Assembly: GCF_029227915.1 (NCBI RefSeq)
Contig: NC_079881.1
Location: forward strand, 24,715,501-24,779,500
From: Hydractinia symbiolongicarpus
Taxonomy: Eukaryota > Cnidaria > Hydrozoa > Anthoathecata > Hydractiniidae
Length of the DNA: 64,000 bases
Direction: 5' to 3'
In this document: piece after piece, positions 38,488 through 51,199 of the stretch
How the letters are laid out: each line of letters begins with the position of its first letter
How positions within the stretch are numbered: position 1 is the first letter of the stretch
Program-made: the position numbers and the translations under genes
The notes under the pieces: generated by a model
Database searches by the model: none
What the model was told of the DNA's origin: nothing
The model's input: the letters and a program-made list of their open reading frames with translations, nothing else

Positions 38488-39703
38488 GACGCACAATAAA
38501 AGGAGTTTAATCGCCGGCAAACGAAAACCCGCGATTTACCGTAAATCCCGGGCTTGACCCGTATAGTGAAATGTATTCAAAGAAAGTAAACTGGGAGTAA
38601 ACTCATTTCCCGATCGATTTTTTAAATTAATTTTTTACCACTAAAACGCATAAGACTTGTAGTTTTCAAAAATGATTTCATTTTTGATGAGACGCTGAAT
38701 AAAAGGAGTTTAATCTCCGGCAAACGAAAACCCGCGATTTCCCGTAAATCCCGGACCCGGCCCGTATAGTCAAAAGTATACAGAAAATGTACGCAGGGAG
38801 TAAACTCATTTCCCGAACGATTCTTTAAATTATATTTTCACCACTAAAACGCATGAGACTTGTACTTTTCAAAAATGATTTCATTTTTGATGAGACGCTG
38901 AATAAAAGAAGTTTAATCGCCGGCAAACGAAAACCCGCGATTTCCCGTAAATCCCGGGCTTGGCCCGTATAGTCGAATGTATACAAAGAAAGTACCCAGG
39001 GAGTAAACTCATTTCCCGAACGATTTTTTAAATTATTTTTTCACCACTAAGACGCATGAGACTTGTAGTTTTTAAAAATGATTTCGTTATTGATGAGACG
39101 CTGAATAAAGGGAGTTTAATCGCCAGCAAACGAAAACCCGCGATTTCCCGTAAATCCCTGGCTTGGCCGTATAGTCGAATGTATACAAAAAAAATACCCA
39201 GGGAGTACACTCATTACCCGAACGATTTTTTAAATTATTTCTTCACCACTAAAACGCATGAGACTTGTAGTTTTCAAAATTGATTTCATTTTTGATGAGA
39301 CGCTGAATAAAAGAAGTTTAATCGGCGGCAAACGAAAACCCGAGATTTCCCGTAAATCCCGGGCTTGGCCCGCATAGTCGAATGTATACAAAGAAAGTAC
39401 CCAGGGAGTAAACTCATTTCCCGAACGATTTTTTAAATTATTTTTCACCACTGGAACGCATGAGACTTGTAGTTTTCAAAAATGATTTCGTTATTGATGA
39501 GACGCTAAATAAAAGGAGTTTAATCGCCGGCAAACGAAAACCCGCGATTTCCCGTAAATCCCGGCCTTGACCCGTATAGTCGAATGTATACAAAGAAAGT
39601 AAACTGGGAGTAAACTCATTTGCCGAACGATTTTTTGAATTATTTCTTCACCACTAAAACGCATGAGACTTGTAGTTTCCAAAAATGATTTCATTTTTGA
39701 TGA
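38488..39703 (+). repeat. Family B 6-mer HOR, copy 2 of 4 (1216 bp)
   Basis: Exactly 1216 bp and, by eye, almost identical to copy 1, except near its end. There about 80 bp (39621-39700) carry TTTGCCG, TGAATTATTTCTTC and GTAGTTTCC instead of TTTCCCG, TAAATTATTTTTTC and GTAGTTTTT. That patch matches 37190-37270. Confidence 0.9.
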
Positions 39704-40919
39704 GACGCACAATAAAAGGAGTTTAATCGCCGGCAAACGAAAACCCGCGATTTACCGTAAATCCCGGGCTTGACCCGTATAGTGAAATGTATTCAAAGAA
39801 AGTAAACTGGGAGTAAAGTCATTTCCCGATCGATTTTTTAAATTAATTTTTTACCACTAAAACGCATAAGACTTGTAGTTTTCAAAAATGATTTCATTTT
39901 TGATGAGACGCTGAATAAAAGGAGTTTAATCTCCGGCAAACGAAAACCCGCGATTTCCCGTAAATCCCGGACCCGGCCCGTATAGTCAAAAGTATACAGA
40001 AAATGTACGCAGGGAGTAAACTCATTTCCCGAACGATTCTTTAAATTATATTTTCACCACTAAAACGCATGAGACTTGTACTTTTCAAAAATGATTTCAT
40101 TTTTGATGAGACGCTGAATAAAAGAAGTTTAATCGCCGGCAAACGAAAACCCGCGATTTCCCGTAAATCCCGGGCTTGGCCCGTATAGTCGAATGTATAC
40201 AAAGAAAGTACCCAGGGAGTAAACTCATTTCCCGAACGATTTTTTAAATTATTTTTTCACCACTAAGACGCATGAGACTTGTAGTTTTTAAAAATGATTT
40301 CGTTATTGATGAGACGCTGAATAAAGGGAGTTTAATCGCCAGCAAACGAAAACCCGCGATTTCCCGTAAATCCCTGGCTTGGCCGTATAGTCGAATGTAT
40401 ACAAAAAAAATACCCAGGGAGTACACTCATTACCCGAACGATTTTTTAAATTATTTCTTCACCACTAAAACGCATGAGACTTGTAGTTTTCAAAATTGAT
40501 TTCATTTTTGATGAGACGCTGAATAAAAGAAGTTTAATCGGCGGCAAACGAAAACCCGAGATTTCCCGTAAATCCCGGGCTTGGCCCGCATAGTCGAATG
40601 TATACAAAGAAAGTACCCAGGGAGTAAACTCATTTCCCGAACGATTTTTTAAATTATTTTTCACCACTGGAACGCATGAGACTTGTAGTTTTCAAAAATG
40701 ATTTCGTTATTGATGAGACGCTAAATAAAAGGAGTTTAATCGCCGGCAAACGAAAACCCGCGATTTCCCGTAAATCCCGGCCTTGACCCGTATAGTCGAA
40801 TGTATACAAAGAAAGTAAACTGGGAGTAAACTCATTTCCCGAACGATTTTTTAAATTATTTTTTCACCACTAAGACGCATGAGACTTGTAGTTTTTAAAA
40901 ATGATTTCGTTATTGATGA
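39704..40919 (+). repeat. Family B 6-mer HOR, copy 3 of 4 (1216 bp)
   Basis: Again exactly 1216 bp. It ends with the TTTCCCG/TAAGACG form seen at the end of copy 1, not the patch of copy 2. It has a private GTAAAGTC near 39815. Confidence 0.9.
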
Positions 40920-42135
40920 GACGCACAATAAAAGGAGTTTAATCGCCGGCAAACGAAAACCCGCGATTTACCGTAAATCCCGGGCTTGACCCGTATAGTG
41001 AAATGTATTCAAAGAAAGTAAACTGGGAGTAAACTCATTTCCCGATCGATTTTTTAAATTAATTTTTTACCACTAAAACGCATAAGACTTGTAGTTTTCA
41101 AAAATGATTTCATTTTTGATGAGACGCTGAATAAAAGGAGTTTAATCTCCGGCAAACGAAAACCCGCGATTTCCCGTAAATCCCGGACCCGGCCCGTATA
41201 GTCAAAAGTATACAGAAAATGTACGCAGGGAGTAAACTCATTTCCCGAACGATTCTTTAAATTATATTTTCACCACTAAAACGCATGAGACTTGTACTTT
41301 TCAAAAATGATTTCATTTTTGATGAGACGCTGAATAAAAGAAGTTTAATCGCCGGCAAACGAAAACCCGCGATTTCCCGTAAATCCCGGGCTTGGCCCGT
41401 ATAGTCGAATGTATACAAAGAAAGTACCCAGGGAGTAAACTCATTTCCCGAACGATTTTTTAAATTATTTTTTCACCACTAAGACGCATGAGACTTGTAG
41501 TTTTTAAAAATGATTTCGTTATTGATGAGACGCTGAATAAAGGGAGTTTAATCGCCAGCAAACGAAAACCCGCGATTTCCCGTAAATCCCTGGCTTGGCC
41601 GTATAGTCGAATGTATACAAAAAAAATACCCAGGGAGTACACTCATTACCCGAACGATTTTTTAAATTATTTCTTCACCACTAAAACGCATGAGACTTGT
41701 AGTTTTCAAAATTGATTTCATTTTTGATGAGACGCTGAATAAAAGAAGTTTAATCGGCGGCAAACGAAAACCCGAGATTTCCCGTAAATCCCGGGCTTGG
41801 CCCGCATAGTCGAATGTATACAAAGAAAGTACCCAGGGAGTAAACCCATTTCCCGAACGATTTTTTAAATTATTTTTCACCACTGGAACGCATGAGACTT
41901 GTAGTTTTCAAAAATGATTTCGTTATTGATGAGACGCTAAATAAAAGGAGTTTAATCGCCGGCAAACGAAAACCCGCGATTTCCCGTAAATCCCGGCCTT
42001 GACCCGTATAGTCGAATGTATACAAAGAAAGTAAACTGGGAGTAAACTCATTTCCCGAACGATTTTTTAAATTATTTTTTCACCACTAAGACGCATGAGA
42101 CTTGTAGTTTTTAAAAATGATTTCGTTATTGATGA
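40920..42135 (+). repeat. Family B 6-mer HOR, copy 4 of 4 (1216 bp)
   Basis: Same order and length. It has a private TAAACCCATTT near 41842. At its end GATGAGACGC continues into TGAATAAAGGG rather than ACAATAAAAGG, so the array leaves this register. Confidence 0.9.
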
Positions 42136-42600
42136 GACGCTGAATAAAGGGAGTTTAATCGCCGGCAAACAAAAACCCGCTATTTCCCGTAAATCCCTGG
42201 CTTGGCCGTATAGTCGAATGTATACAAAAAAAATACCCAGGGAGTACACTCATTACCCGAACGATTTTTTAAATTATTTCTTCACCACTAAAACGCATGA
42301 GACTTGTAGTTTTCAAAATTGATTTCATTTTTGATGAGACGCTGAATAAAAGAAGTTTAATCGGCGGCAAACGAAAACCCGAGATTTCCCGTAAATCCCG
42401 GGCTTGGCCCGCATAGTCGAATGTATACAAAGAAAGTACCCAGGGAGTAAACTCATTTCCCGAACGATTTTTTAAATTATTTTTCACCACTGGAACGCAT
42501 GAGACTTGTAGTTTTCAAAAATGATTTCGTTATTGATGAGACGCTAAATAAAAGGAGTTTAATCGCCGGCAAACGAAAACCCGCGATTTCCCGTAAATCC
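42136..42600 (+). repeat. Truncated family B unit (second half of the 6-mer)
   Basis: Repeats the second half of copy 4 at offset 607 (three monomers): CCTGGCTTGGCC, A8, GGCGGC (42363) and CACTGGAACG. The first three monomers (GACGCACAAT, ATAAGACTTG, TACTTTTC) are absent. This is the downstream end of the main family B domain. Confidence 0.8.
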
Positions 42601-43699
42601 CGGGCTTTACCCGTATAGTCAAATGTATACAAAGAAAGTAAACTGGGAGTAAACTCATATCTTGAACGATTTTTTAAATTATTATTTCACCACTAAAACG
42701 CATGAGACTTGTAGTTTTCAAAAATGATTTCATTTTTGATGAGACGCTGAATAAAAGGAGTTTAATCGCCGGCAAACAAAAACCCGCGATTTGCCGTAAA
42801 TCCCGGGCTTGACCCGTATAGTCAAATGTATACAAAGAAAGTAAACTGGGAGTAAACTCATTTCTTGAACGATTTTTTAAATTATTTTTTCACCACTAAA
42901 ACGCATGAGACTTGTAGTTTTCAAAAATGATTTCATTTTTGATGAGACGCTGAATAAAAGGAGTTTAATCTCCGGCAAACGAAAACCCGCGATTTCCCGT
43001 AAATCCTGGACCCGGCCGGTATAGTCAAAAGTATACAAAGAACGTACGCAGGGAGTAAACTCATTTCCCGAACGATTCTTTAAATTATATTTTCACCACT
43101 AAAACGCATGAGACTTGTACTTTTCAAAAATGATTTCATTTTTTATGAGACGCTGAATAAAAGGAATTTAATCGCCGGCAAACGAAAACCCGCGATTTCC
43201 CGTAAATCCCGGACTCGGCCCGTATAGTCAAAAGTATACAAAGAAAGTACCCAGGAAGTAAACTCATTTCCCGAACGATTCTTTAAATTATTTCTTCCCC
43301 ACTAAAACGCATGAGACTTGTAGTTTTCAAAAATGATTTCATTTTTGATGACACGCTGAATAAAAGGAGTTTAATCGCCGGCAAACGAAAACCCGCGATT
43401 TCCAGTAAATCCCGGGCTTGGCCGTATAGTCGAATGTATAAAAAGAAAATACCCAGGGAGAACACTCATTTCCCGAACGATTTTTTAAATTATTTCTTCA
43501 CCACTAAAACGCATGAGACTTGTAGTTTTCAAAAACGATTTCATTTTTGATGAGACGTTGAATAAAAGGAGTTTAATCGCCGGCAAACGAAAACCCGCAA
43601 TTTGCCTTAAATCCCGTGCTTGACCCGTATAGTCAAATGTATACAAAGAAAGTACCCAGGGAGTAAACTCATTTCCCGAACGATTTTTTAAATTATTTT
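42601..43699 (+). repeat. Start of family C
   Basis: A new variant set appears: TCTTGAACG in place of TCCCGAACG, CCTGGACCCGG, AACGTACGCAGG, CCAGGAAG and GATGACACGC. About 42860-43370 matches 44080-44590 at an offset of about 1216 bp. Confidence 0.7.
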
Positions 43700-45118
43700 T
43701 TCACCACTAAGACGCATGAGACTTGTAGTTTTCAAAAATGATTTCATTTTTTATGAGACGCTGAATAAAAGGAGTTTAATCTCCGGCAAACGAAAACCCT
43801 CGATTTTCCGTAAATCCCGGACTCGGCCCGTATAGTCCAAAGTATACAAAGAAAGTACCCAGGGAGTAAACTCATTTCCCGAACGATTTTTTAAATTATT
43901 TTTCACCACTGGAACGCATGAGACTTATAGTTTTCAAAAATGATTTCGTTATTGATGAGACGCTAAATAAAAGGAGTTTAATCGCCGGCAAACGAAAACC
44001 CGCGATTTCCTGTATATCCCGGAATCGGCCCGTATAGTCGAATGTATACAAAGAAAGTACCCAGGGAGTAAACTCATTTCTTGAACGATTTTTTAAATTA
44101 TTTTTTCACCACTAAAACGCATGAGACTTGTAGTTTTCAAAAATGATTTCATTTTTGATGAGACGCTGAATAAAAGGAGTTTAATCTCCGGCAAACGAAA
44201 ACCCGCGATTTCCCGTAAATCCTGGACCCGGCCCGTATAGTCAAAAGTATACAAAGAACGTACGCAGGGAGTAAACTCATTTCCCGAACGATTCTTTAAA
44301 TTATATTTTCACCACTAAAACGCATGAGACTTGTACTTTTCAAAAATGATTTCATTTTTTATGAGACGCTGAATAAAAGGAGTTTAATCGCCGGGAAACA
44401 AAAACCCGCGATTTCCCGTAAATCCCAGACTCGGCCCGTATAGTCAAAAGTATACAAAGAAAGTACCCAGGAAGTAAACTCATTTCCCGAACGATTCTTT
44501 AAATTATTTCTTCACCACTAAAACGCATGAGACTTGTAGTTTTCAAAAATGATTTCATTTTTGATGACACGCTGAATAAAAGCAGTTTAATCGCCGGCAA
44601 ACGTAAACCCGCGATTTGCCGTAAATCCCGGGCTTGACCCGTATAGGTAAATGTATACAAAGAAAGTAAACTGGGAGTAAACTCATTTCCCGAACGATTT
44701 TTTAAATTAATTTTTTACCACTAAAACGCATAAGACTTGTAGTTTTCAAAAACGATTTCATTTTTGATGAGACGTTGAATAAAAGGAGTTTAATCGCCGG
44801 CAAACGAAAACCCGCAATTTGCCTTAAATCCCGTGCTTGACCCGTATAGTCAAATGTATACAAAAAAAGTAAACTGGGAGTAAACTCATTTCCCGAACGA
44901 TTTTAAAATTAATTTTTTACCACTAAAACGCATAAGACTTGTAGTTTTCAAAAACGATTTCATTTTTGATGAGACGCTGAATAAAAGGAGTTTAATCGCC
45001 GGCAAACGAAAACCCGCAATTTCCCGTAAATCCCGGACTCGGCCCGTATAGTCAAAAGTATACAAAGAAAGTACGCAGGGAGTAAACTCATTTCCCTAAC
45101 GATTCTTTAAATTATTTT
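43700..45118 (+). repeat. Family C 7-mer HOR, copy 1 (1419 bp)
   Basis: Order: TATGAGACGC with CCCTCGATTTTCC, CACTGGAACG (43904) with GACTTATAG, TTTCCTGTATATCC, CTTGAACG, CCTGGACCCGG with AACGTACGC, GGGAAAC, GATGACACGC, GTATAGGTAAATG (44641), GCCTTAAATCCCGTG. The same order returns 1419 bp later. Confidence 0.8.
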
Positions 45119-46537
45119 TTCACCACTAAAACGCATGAGACTTGTAGTTTTCAAAAATGATTTCATTTTTTATGAGACGCTGAATAAAAGGAGTTTAATC
45201 GCCGGCAAACGAAAACCCTCGATTTTCCGTAAATCCCGGACTCGGCCCGTATAGTCAAAAGTATACAAAGAAAGTACCCAGGGAGTAAACTCATTTCCCG
45301 AACGATTTTTTAAATTATTTTTCACCACTGGAACGCATGAGACTTATAGTTTTCAAAAATGATTTCGTTATTGATGAGACGCTAAATAAAAGGAGTTTAA
45401 TCGCCGGCAAACGAAAACCCGCGATTTCCTGTATATCCCGGAATCGGCCCGTATAGTCGAATGTATACAAAGAAAGTACCCAGGGAGTAAACTCATTTCT
45501 TGAACGATTTTTTAAATTATTTTTTCACCACTAAAACGCATGAGACTTGTAGTTTTCAAAAATGATTTCATTTTTGATGAGACGCTGAATAAAAGGAGTT
45601 TAATCTCCGGCAAACGAAAACCCGCGATTTCCCGTAAATCCTGGACCCGGCCCGTATAGTCAAAAGTATACAAAGAACGTACGCAGGGAGTAAACTCATT
45701 TCCCGAACGATTCTTTAAATTATATTTTCACCACTAAAACGCATGAGACTTGTACTTTTCAAAAATGATTTCATTTTTTATGAGACGCTGAATAAAAGGA
45801 GTTTAATCGCCGGGAAACGAAAACCCGCGATTTCCCGTAAATCCCAGACTCGGCCCGTATAGTCAAAAGTATACAAAGAAAGTACCCAGGAAGTAAACTC
45901 ATTTCCCGAACGATTCTTTAAATTATTTCTTCACCACTAAAACGCATGAGACTTGTAGTTTTCAAAAATGATTTCATTTTTGATGACACGCTGAATAAAA
46001 GGAGTTTAATCGCCGGCAAACGTAAACCCGCGATTTGCCGTAAATCCCGGGCTTGACCCGTATAGGTAAATGTATACAAAGAAAGTAAACTGGGAGTAAA
46101 CTCATTTCCCGAACGATTTTTTAAATTAATTTTTTACCACTAAAACGCATAAGACTTGTAGTTTTCAAAAACGATTTCATTTTTGATGAGACGTTGAATA
46201 AAAGGAGTTTAATCGCCGGCAAACGAAAACCCGCAATTTGCCTTAAATCCCGTGCTTGACCCGTATAGTCAAATGTATACAAAGAAAGTAAACTGGGAGT
46301 AAACTCATTTCCCGAACGATTTTTAAATTAATTTTTTACCACTAAAACGCATAAGACTTGTAGTTTTCAAAAACGATTTCATTTTTGATGAGACGCTGAA
46401 TAAAAGGAGTTTAATCGCCGGCAAACGAAAACCCGCAATTTCCCGTAAATCCCGGACTCGGCCCGTATAGTCAAAAGTATACAAAGAAAGTACGCAGGGA
46501 GTAAACTCATTTCCCTAACGATTCTTTAAATTATTTT
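45119..46537 (+). repeat. Family C 7-mer HOR, copy 2 (1419 bp)
   Basis: Second copy, with CACTGGAACG at 45323 and GTATAGGTAAATG at 46060. It differs from copy 1 by scattered substitutions. It stops matching near 46537, where AAAATGCATGAG and CATATTTGATG appear. Confidence 0.8.
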
Positions 46538-48769
46538 TTCACCACTAAAATGCATGAGACTTGTAGTTTTCAAAAATGATTTCATATTTGATGAGACGCT
46601 GAATAAAAGGAGTTTAATTGCCGGCAAACGAAAACCCGCGATTTCCTGTATATCCCGGAATCGGCCCGTATAGTCAAAAGTATACAAAGAAAGTACCCAG
46701 GGAGTAAACTCATTTCCCGAACGATTCTTTAAATTATTTTTCACCCTTAAAACGCATGAGACTTGTTGTTTTCAAAAATGATTTCGTTATTGATGAGACA
46801 CTGAATAAAAGGAGTTTAATCGCCGGCAAACGAAAACCCGCGATTTGCCGTAAATCCTGGGCTTGACCCGTATAGTCGAATGTATACAAAGAATGTAAAC
46901 TGGGAGTAAACTCATTTCCCGAACGATTTTTTAAATTAATTTTTTACCACTAAAACGCATAAGACTTGTAGTTTTCAAAAATGATTTCATTTTTGATGAG
47001 ACGCTGAATAAAAGGAGTTTAATCGCCGGCAAACGAAAACCCGCAATTTCCCGTAAATCCCGGACTCGGCCCGTATAGTCAAAAGTATACAAAGAAAGTA
47101 CCCAGGGATAAAACTCATTTCCCGAACGATTCTTTAAATTATTTTTTCACCACTAAAACGCATGAGACTTGTAGTTTTCAAAAACGATTTTATTTTTGAT
47201 GAGACGCTGAATAAAAGGAGTTTAATCTCCGGCAAACGAAAACCCGCGATTTCCCGTAAATCCCGGGTTTGGCCCGTATAGTCGAATGTATACAAAGAAG
47301 GTACCCAGGGAGTAAACTTATTTCCCGAACGATTTTTTAAATTAATTTTTTACCACTAAAACGCATAAGACTTGTAGTTTTCAAAAAGGATTTCATTTTT
47401 GATGAGACGCTGAATAAAAGGAGTTTAATCGCCGGCAAACGAAAACCCGCGATTTTCCGTATATCACGGACTCGGCCCGTACAGTGAAAAGTATACAAAG
47501 AAAGTACTCAGGGAGTAAACTCATTTCCTAAACGATTCTTTAAATTATTTTTTCACCACTAAAACGCATGAGACTTGTAGTTTTCAAAAATGATTTTATT
47601 TTTAAAGAGACGCTGTATAAAAAGAGTTTAATCGCCGACAAACGAAAACCCGCGATTTGCCGTAAATCCCGGGCTTGACCCGTATAGTCGAATGTATACA
47701 AAGAATGTAAACTGGGAGTAAACTCATTTCCCGAACGATTTTTTAAATTAATTTTTTACCACTAAAACGCATAAGACTTGTAGTTTTCAAAAACGATTTC
47801 ATTTTTGATAAGACGCGGAATAAAAGGAGTTTAATCGCCGGCAAACGAAAACCCGCAATTTCCCGTAAATCCCGGACTCGGCCCGTATAGTCAAAAGTAT
47901 ACAAAGAAAGTACCCAGAGAGTAAACTCATTTCCCGAACGATTCTTCAAATTATTTTTTCACCACTAAAAGGCATGAGACTTGTAGTTTTCAAAAAAGAT
48001 TTCATTTTTGATGAGACGCTGAATAAAAGGAGTTTAATCGCCGGCAAACGAAAACCCGCGATTTCTTGTAAATCCCGGGCTTGACCCGTATAGTCGAATG
48101 TATACAAAGAAAGTACCCATGGAGTAAACTCATTTCCCGAACGATTTTTTAAATTTTTTTTTTTTTCCACTAACACGCATGAGACTTGAAGTTTTCAAAA
48201 ATGATTTCATTTTTGATGAGACGCTGAATAAAAGGAGTTTAATCGCCGACAAACGAAAACCCGCGATTTCCCGTATATCCTGGAATCGGCCCGTATAGTC
48301 AAATGTATACAAAGAAAGTAAACTGGGAGTAAACTCATTTCCCGAACGATTTTTTAAATTAATTTTTTACCACTAAAACGCATAAGACTTGTAGTTTTCA
48401 AAAACGATTTCATTTTTGATGAGACGCTGAATAAAAGGAGTTTAATCGCCGGCAAACGAAAACCCGCAATTTCCCGTAAATCCCGGACTTGGCCCGTATA
48501 GTCAAAAGTATACAAAGAAAGTACCCAGGGAGTAAACTCATTTCTTGAACGATTTTTTACATTGTTTTTTCACCACTAAAACGCATGAGACTTGTAGTTT
48601 TCAAAAATGATTTCATTTTTGATGAGACGCTGAATAAAAGGAGTTTAATCTCCGGCAAACGAAAACCCGCCATTTCCCGTAAATCCCGGACTTGGCCCGT
48701 ATAGTCGAATGTATACAAAGAAAGTACCCAGGGAGTAAACTCATTTCCCAAACGATTTTTTAAATTATT
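46538..48769 (+). repeat. Family C, irregular monomers
   Basis: About eleven monomers with no clean HOR period seen by eye. Features include GACTTGTTG with GAGACACTG (46760-46800, seen again at about 58530, 60350 and 62990), TTTAAAGAGACGC with CTGTATAAAAAG (about 47600), TTTCTTGTAAATCC, and a T13 run at 48154-48166. Confidence 0.65.
48154..48166 (+). repeat. T13 homopolymer inside a monomer
   Basis: The usual TTAAATTATTTTTTCACCAC has become AAA followed by 13 T and then CCAC, so an interrupting A and the CA before CCAC are gone. It is the longest homopolymer run I noticed in the window, and may be a real slippage event or a read or assembly error. Confidence 0.8.
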
Positions 48770-49466
48770 TTTTCACCACTAAGACGCATGAGACTTGTAG
48801 TTTTCAAAAATGATTTCATTTTTTATGAGACGCTGAATAAAAGGAGTTTAATCGCCGGCAAACGAAAATCCGCGATTTCCCGTAAATCCCGGACTCGGCC
48901 CGTATAGTCAAAAGTATACAAAGAAAGTACCCAGGGAGTAAACTCATTTCCCAAACGATTCTTTAAATTATTTTTCGCCACTAAAACGCATGAGACTTGT
49001 AGTTTTCAAAAATGATTTTGTTTTTGATGAGACGCTGAGTAAAAAGAGTTTAATCTCCGGCAAACGAAAACCCGCGATTTCCCGTAAATCCCGGGCTTGG
49101 CCCGTATAGTCGAATGTATACAAAGAAGGTACCCAGGGAGTAAACTCATTTCCCGAACGATTTTTTAAATTATTTTTCCACCACTAAGACGCATGAGACT
49201 TGTACTTTTCAAAAATGATTTCATTTTTTATGAGACGCTGAATAAAAGGAGTTAAATCGCCGGCAAACGAAAACCCGCGATTTCCCGTAAATCCCGGGCT
49301 TGACCCGTATAGTCAAATGTATACAAAGAAAGTAAACTGGGAGTAAACTTATTTCCCGAACGATTTTTTAAATTAATTTTTTACCACTAAAACGCATAAG
49401 ACTTGTAGTTTTCAAAAACGATTTCATTTTTGATGAGACGCTGAATAAAAGGAGTTTAATCGCCGG
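48770..49466 (+). repeat. Family C segment repeated 1217 bp downstream, copy 1
   Basis: Shares TATGAGACGC, AACGAAAATCCGCG (48861), TTTTTCGCCAC, GCTGAGTAAAAAGAG (49034), GAAGGTACCC and GAGTTAAATCG with about 49987-50684. It diverges where this copy continues into GGCTAACG. Confidence 0.75.
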
Positions 49467-49667
49467 CTAACGAAAAACCGCGATTTCCCGTAAATCCCGG
49501 GCTTGGCCCGTATAGTCGAATGTATACAAAAAAAGTACCCAGGGAGTAAACTCATTTCCCGAACGATTCTTTAAATTATATTTTCACCACTAAAACGCAT
49601 GAGACTTGTACTTTTCAAAAATGATTTTATTTTTGATGAGACGCTGAATAAAAGGAGTTTAATCGCC
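49465..49667 (+). repeat. Single-monomer tandem duplication, copy 1
   Basis: 203-bp monomer starting at GGCTAACGAAAAACC. The next monomer is almost identical; I see two differences, ACAAAAAAAG versus ACAAAGAAAG and GGAG versus GAAG near the end. In most of the array neighbouring monomers are of different subtypes, so this pair looks like a recent one-monomer duplication. Confidence 0.85.
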
Positions 49668-49870
49668 GGCTAACGAAAAACCGCGATTTCCCGTAAATCC
49701 CGGGCTTGGCCCGTATAGTCGAATGTATACAAAGAAAGTACCCAGGGAGTAAACTCATTTCCCGAACGATTCTTTAAATTATATTTTCACCACTAAAACG
49801 CATGAGACTTGTACTTTTCAAAAATGATTTTATTTTTGATGAGACGCTGAATAAAAGAAGTTTAATCGCC
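49668..49870 (+). repeat. Single-monomer tandem duplication, copy 2
   Basis: Second copy of the GGCTAACG monomer at 49465, at offset 203 bp. Confidence 0.85.
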
Positions 49871-49986
49871 GGCAAACGAAAACCCGCGATTTCCCGTAAA
49901 TCCCGGGCTTGGCCCGTATAGTCGAATGTATACAAAGAAAGTACCCAGGGAGTAAACTCATTTCCCGAACGATTTTTTAAATTATT

Positions 49987-50684
49987 TTTCCACCACTAAG
50001 ACGCATGAGACTTGTAGTTTTCAAAAATGATTTCATTTTTTATGAGACGCTGAATAAAAGGAGTTTAATCGCCGGCAAACGAAAATCCGCGATTTCCCGT
50101 AAATCCCGGACTCGGCCCGTATAGTCAAAAGTATACAAAGAAAGTACCCAGGGAGTAAACTCATTTCCCAAACGATTCTTTAAATTATTTTTCGCCACTA
50201 AAACGCATGAGACTTGTAGTTTTCAAAAATGATTTTATTTTTGATGAGACGCTGAGTAAAAAGAGTTTAATCTCCGGCAAACGAAAACCCGCGATTTCCC
50301 GTAAATCCCGGGCTTGGCCCGTATAGTCGAATGTATACAAAGAAGGTACCCAGGGAGTAAACTCATTTCCCGAACGATTTTTTAAATTATTTTTTCACCA
50401 CTAAGACGCATGAGACTTGTACTTTTCAAAAATGATTTCATTTTTTATGAGACGCTGAATAAAAGGAGTTAAATCGCCGGCAAACGAAAACCCGCGATTT
50501 CCCGTAAATCCCGGGCTTGACCCGTATAGTCAAATGTATACAAAGAAAGTAAACTGGGAGTAAACTTATTTCCCGAACGATTTTTTAAATTAATTTTTTA
50601 CCACTAAAACGCATAAGACTTGTAGTTTTCAAAAACGATTTCATTTTTGATGAGACGCTGAATAAAAGGAGTTTAATCGCCGGC
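49987..50684 (+). repeat. Family C segment repeated from 1217 bp upstream, copy 2
   Basis: Counterpart of 48770-49466, with AACGAAAATCCGCG at 50078 and GCTGAGTAAAAAGAG near 50251. Its later part also takes part in the 1418-bp repeat with about 51578-52373. Confidence 0.75.
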
Positions 50685-50955
50685 AAACGAAAACCCGCGA
50701 TTTTCCGTATATCACGGACTCGGCCCGTACAGTGAAAAGTATACAAAGAAAGTAAGCAGGGAGTAAACTCATTTCCCAAACGATTCTTTCAATTATTTTT
50801 TCACCACTAAATCGCATGAGACTTGTAGTTTTCAAAAATGATTTCATTTTTAAAGAGACGCTGTATAAAAGGAGTTTAATCGCCGACAAACGAAAACCCG
50901 CGATTTGCCGTAAATCCCGGGCTTGACCCGTATAGTCGAATGTATACAAAGAAAG
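50160..50955 (+). repeat. 7-monomer offset repeat (1418 bp), copy 1
   Basis: TTTTTCGCCAC (50193), GAAGGTACCC (50342), TAAGCAGGGAG, and TTTAAAGAGACGC with CTGTATAAAAGG (50861) recur in the same order 1418 bp downstream. Confidence 0.75.
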
Positions 50956-51199
50956 TACCAAGGGAGTAAACTCATTTCCCGAACGATTCTTTAAATTATA
51001 TTTTCACCACTAAAACGCATGAGACTTGTACTTTTCAAAAATGATTTTATTTTTGATGAGACGCTGAATAAAAGAAGTTTAATCGCCGGCAAACGAAAAC
51101 CCGCGATTTCCCGTAAATCCCGGGCTTGGCCCGTATAGTCGATTGTATACAAAGAAAGTACCCAGGGAGTAAACTCATTTCCCGAACGATTTTTTAAAT

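Noticed and set aside
48130-48312. Novel coding frame beside the T13 run
   Set aside because: The poly-T run shifts the satellite frame and joins two monomer readings; the lysine-rich stretch is just the homopolymer.
50641-50961. Open frames up to 106 codons on the minus strand, with a recurring 60-75 residue peptide, and 60-79 codon frames on the plus strand
   Set aside because: All are the satellite monomer read through. Because 203 is not a multiple of 3, the frame changes at each monomer, and frames end after one monomer or less than two. They have no start context, domain or independent conservation.
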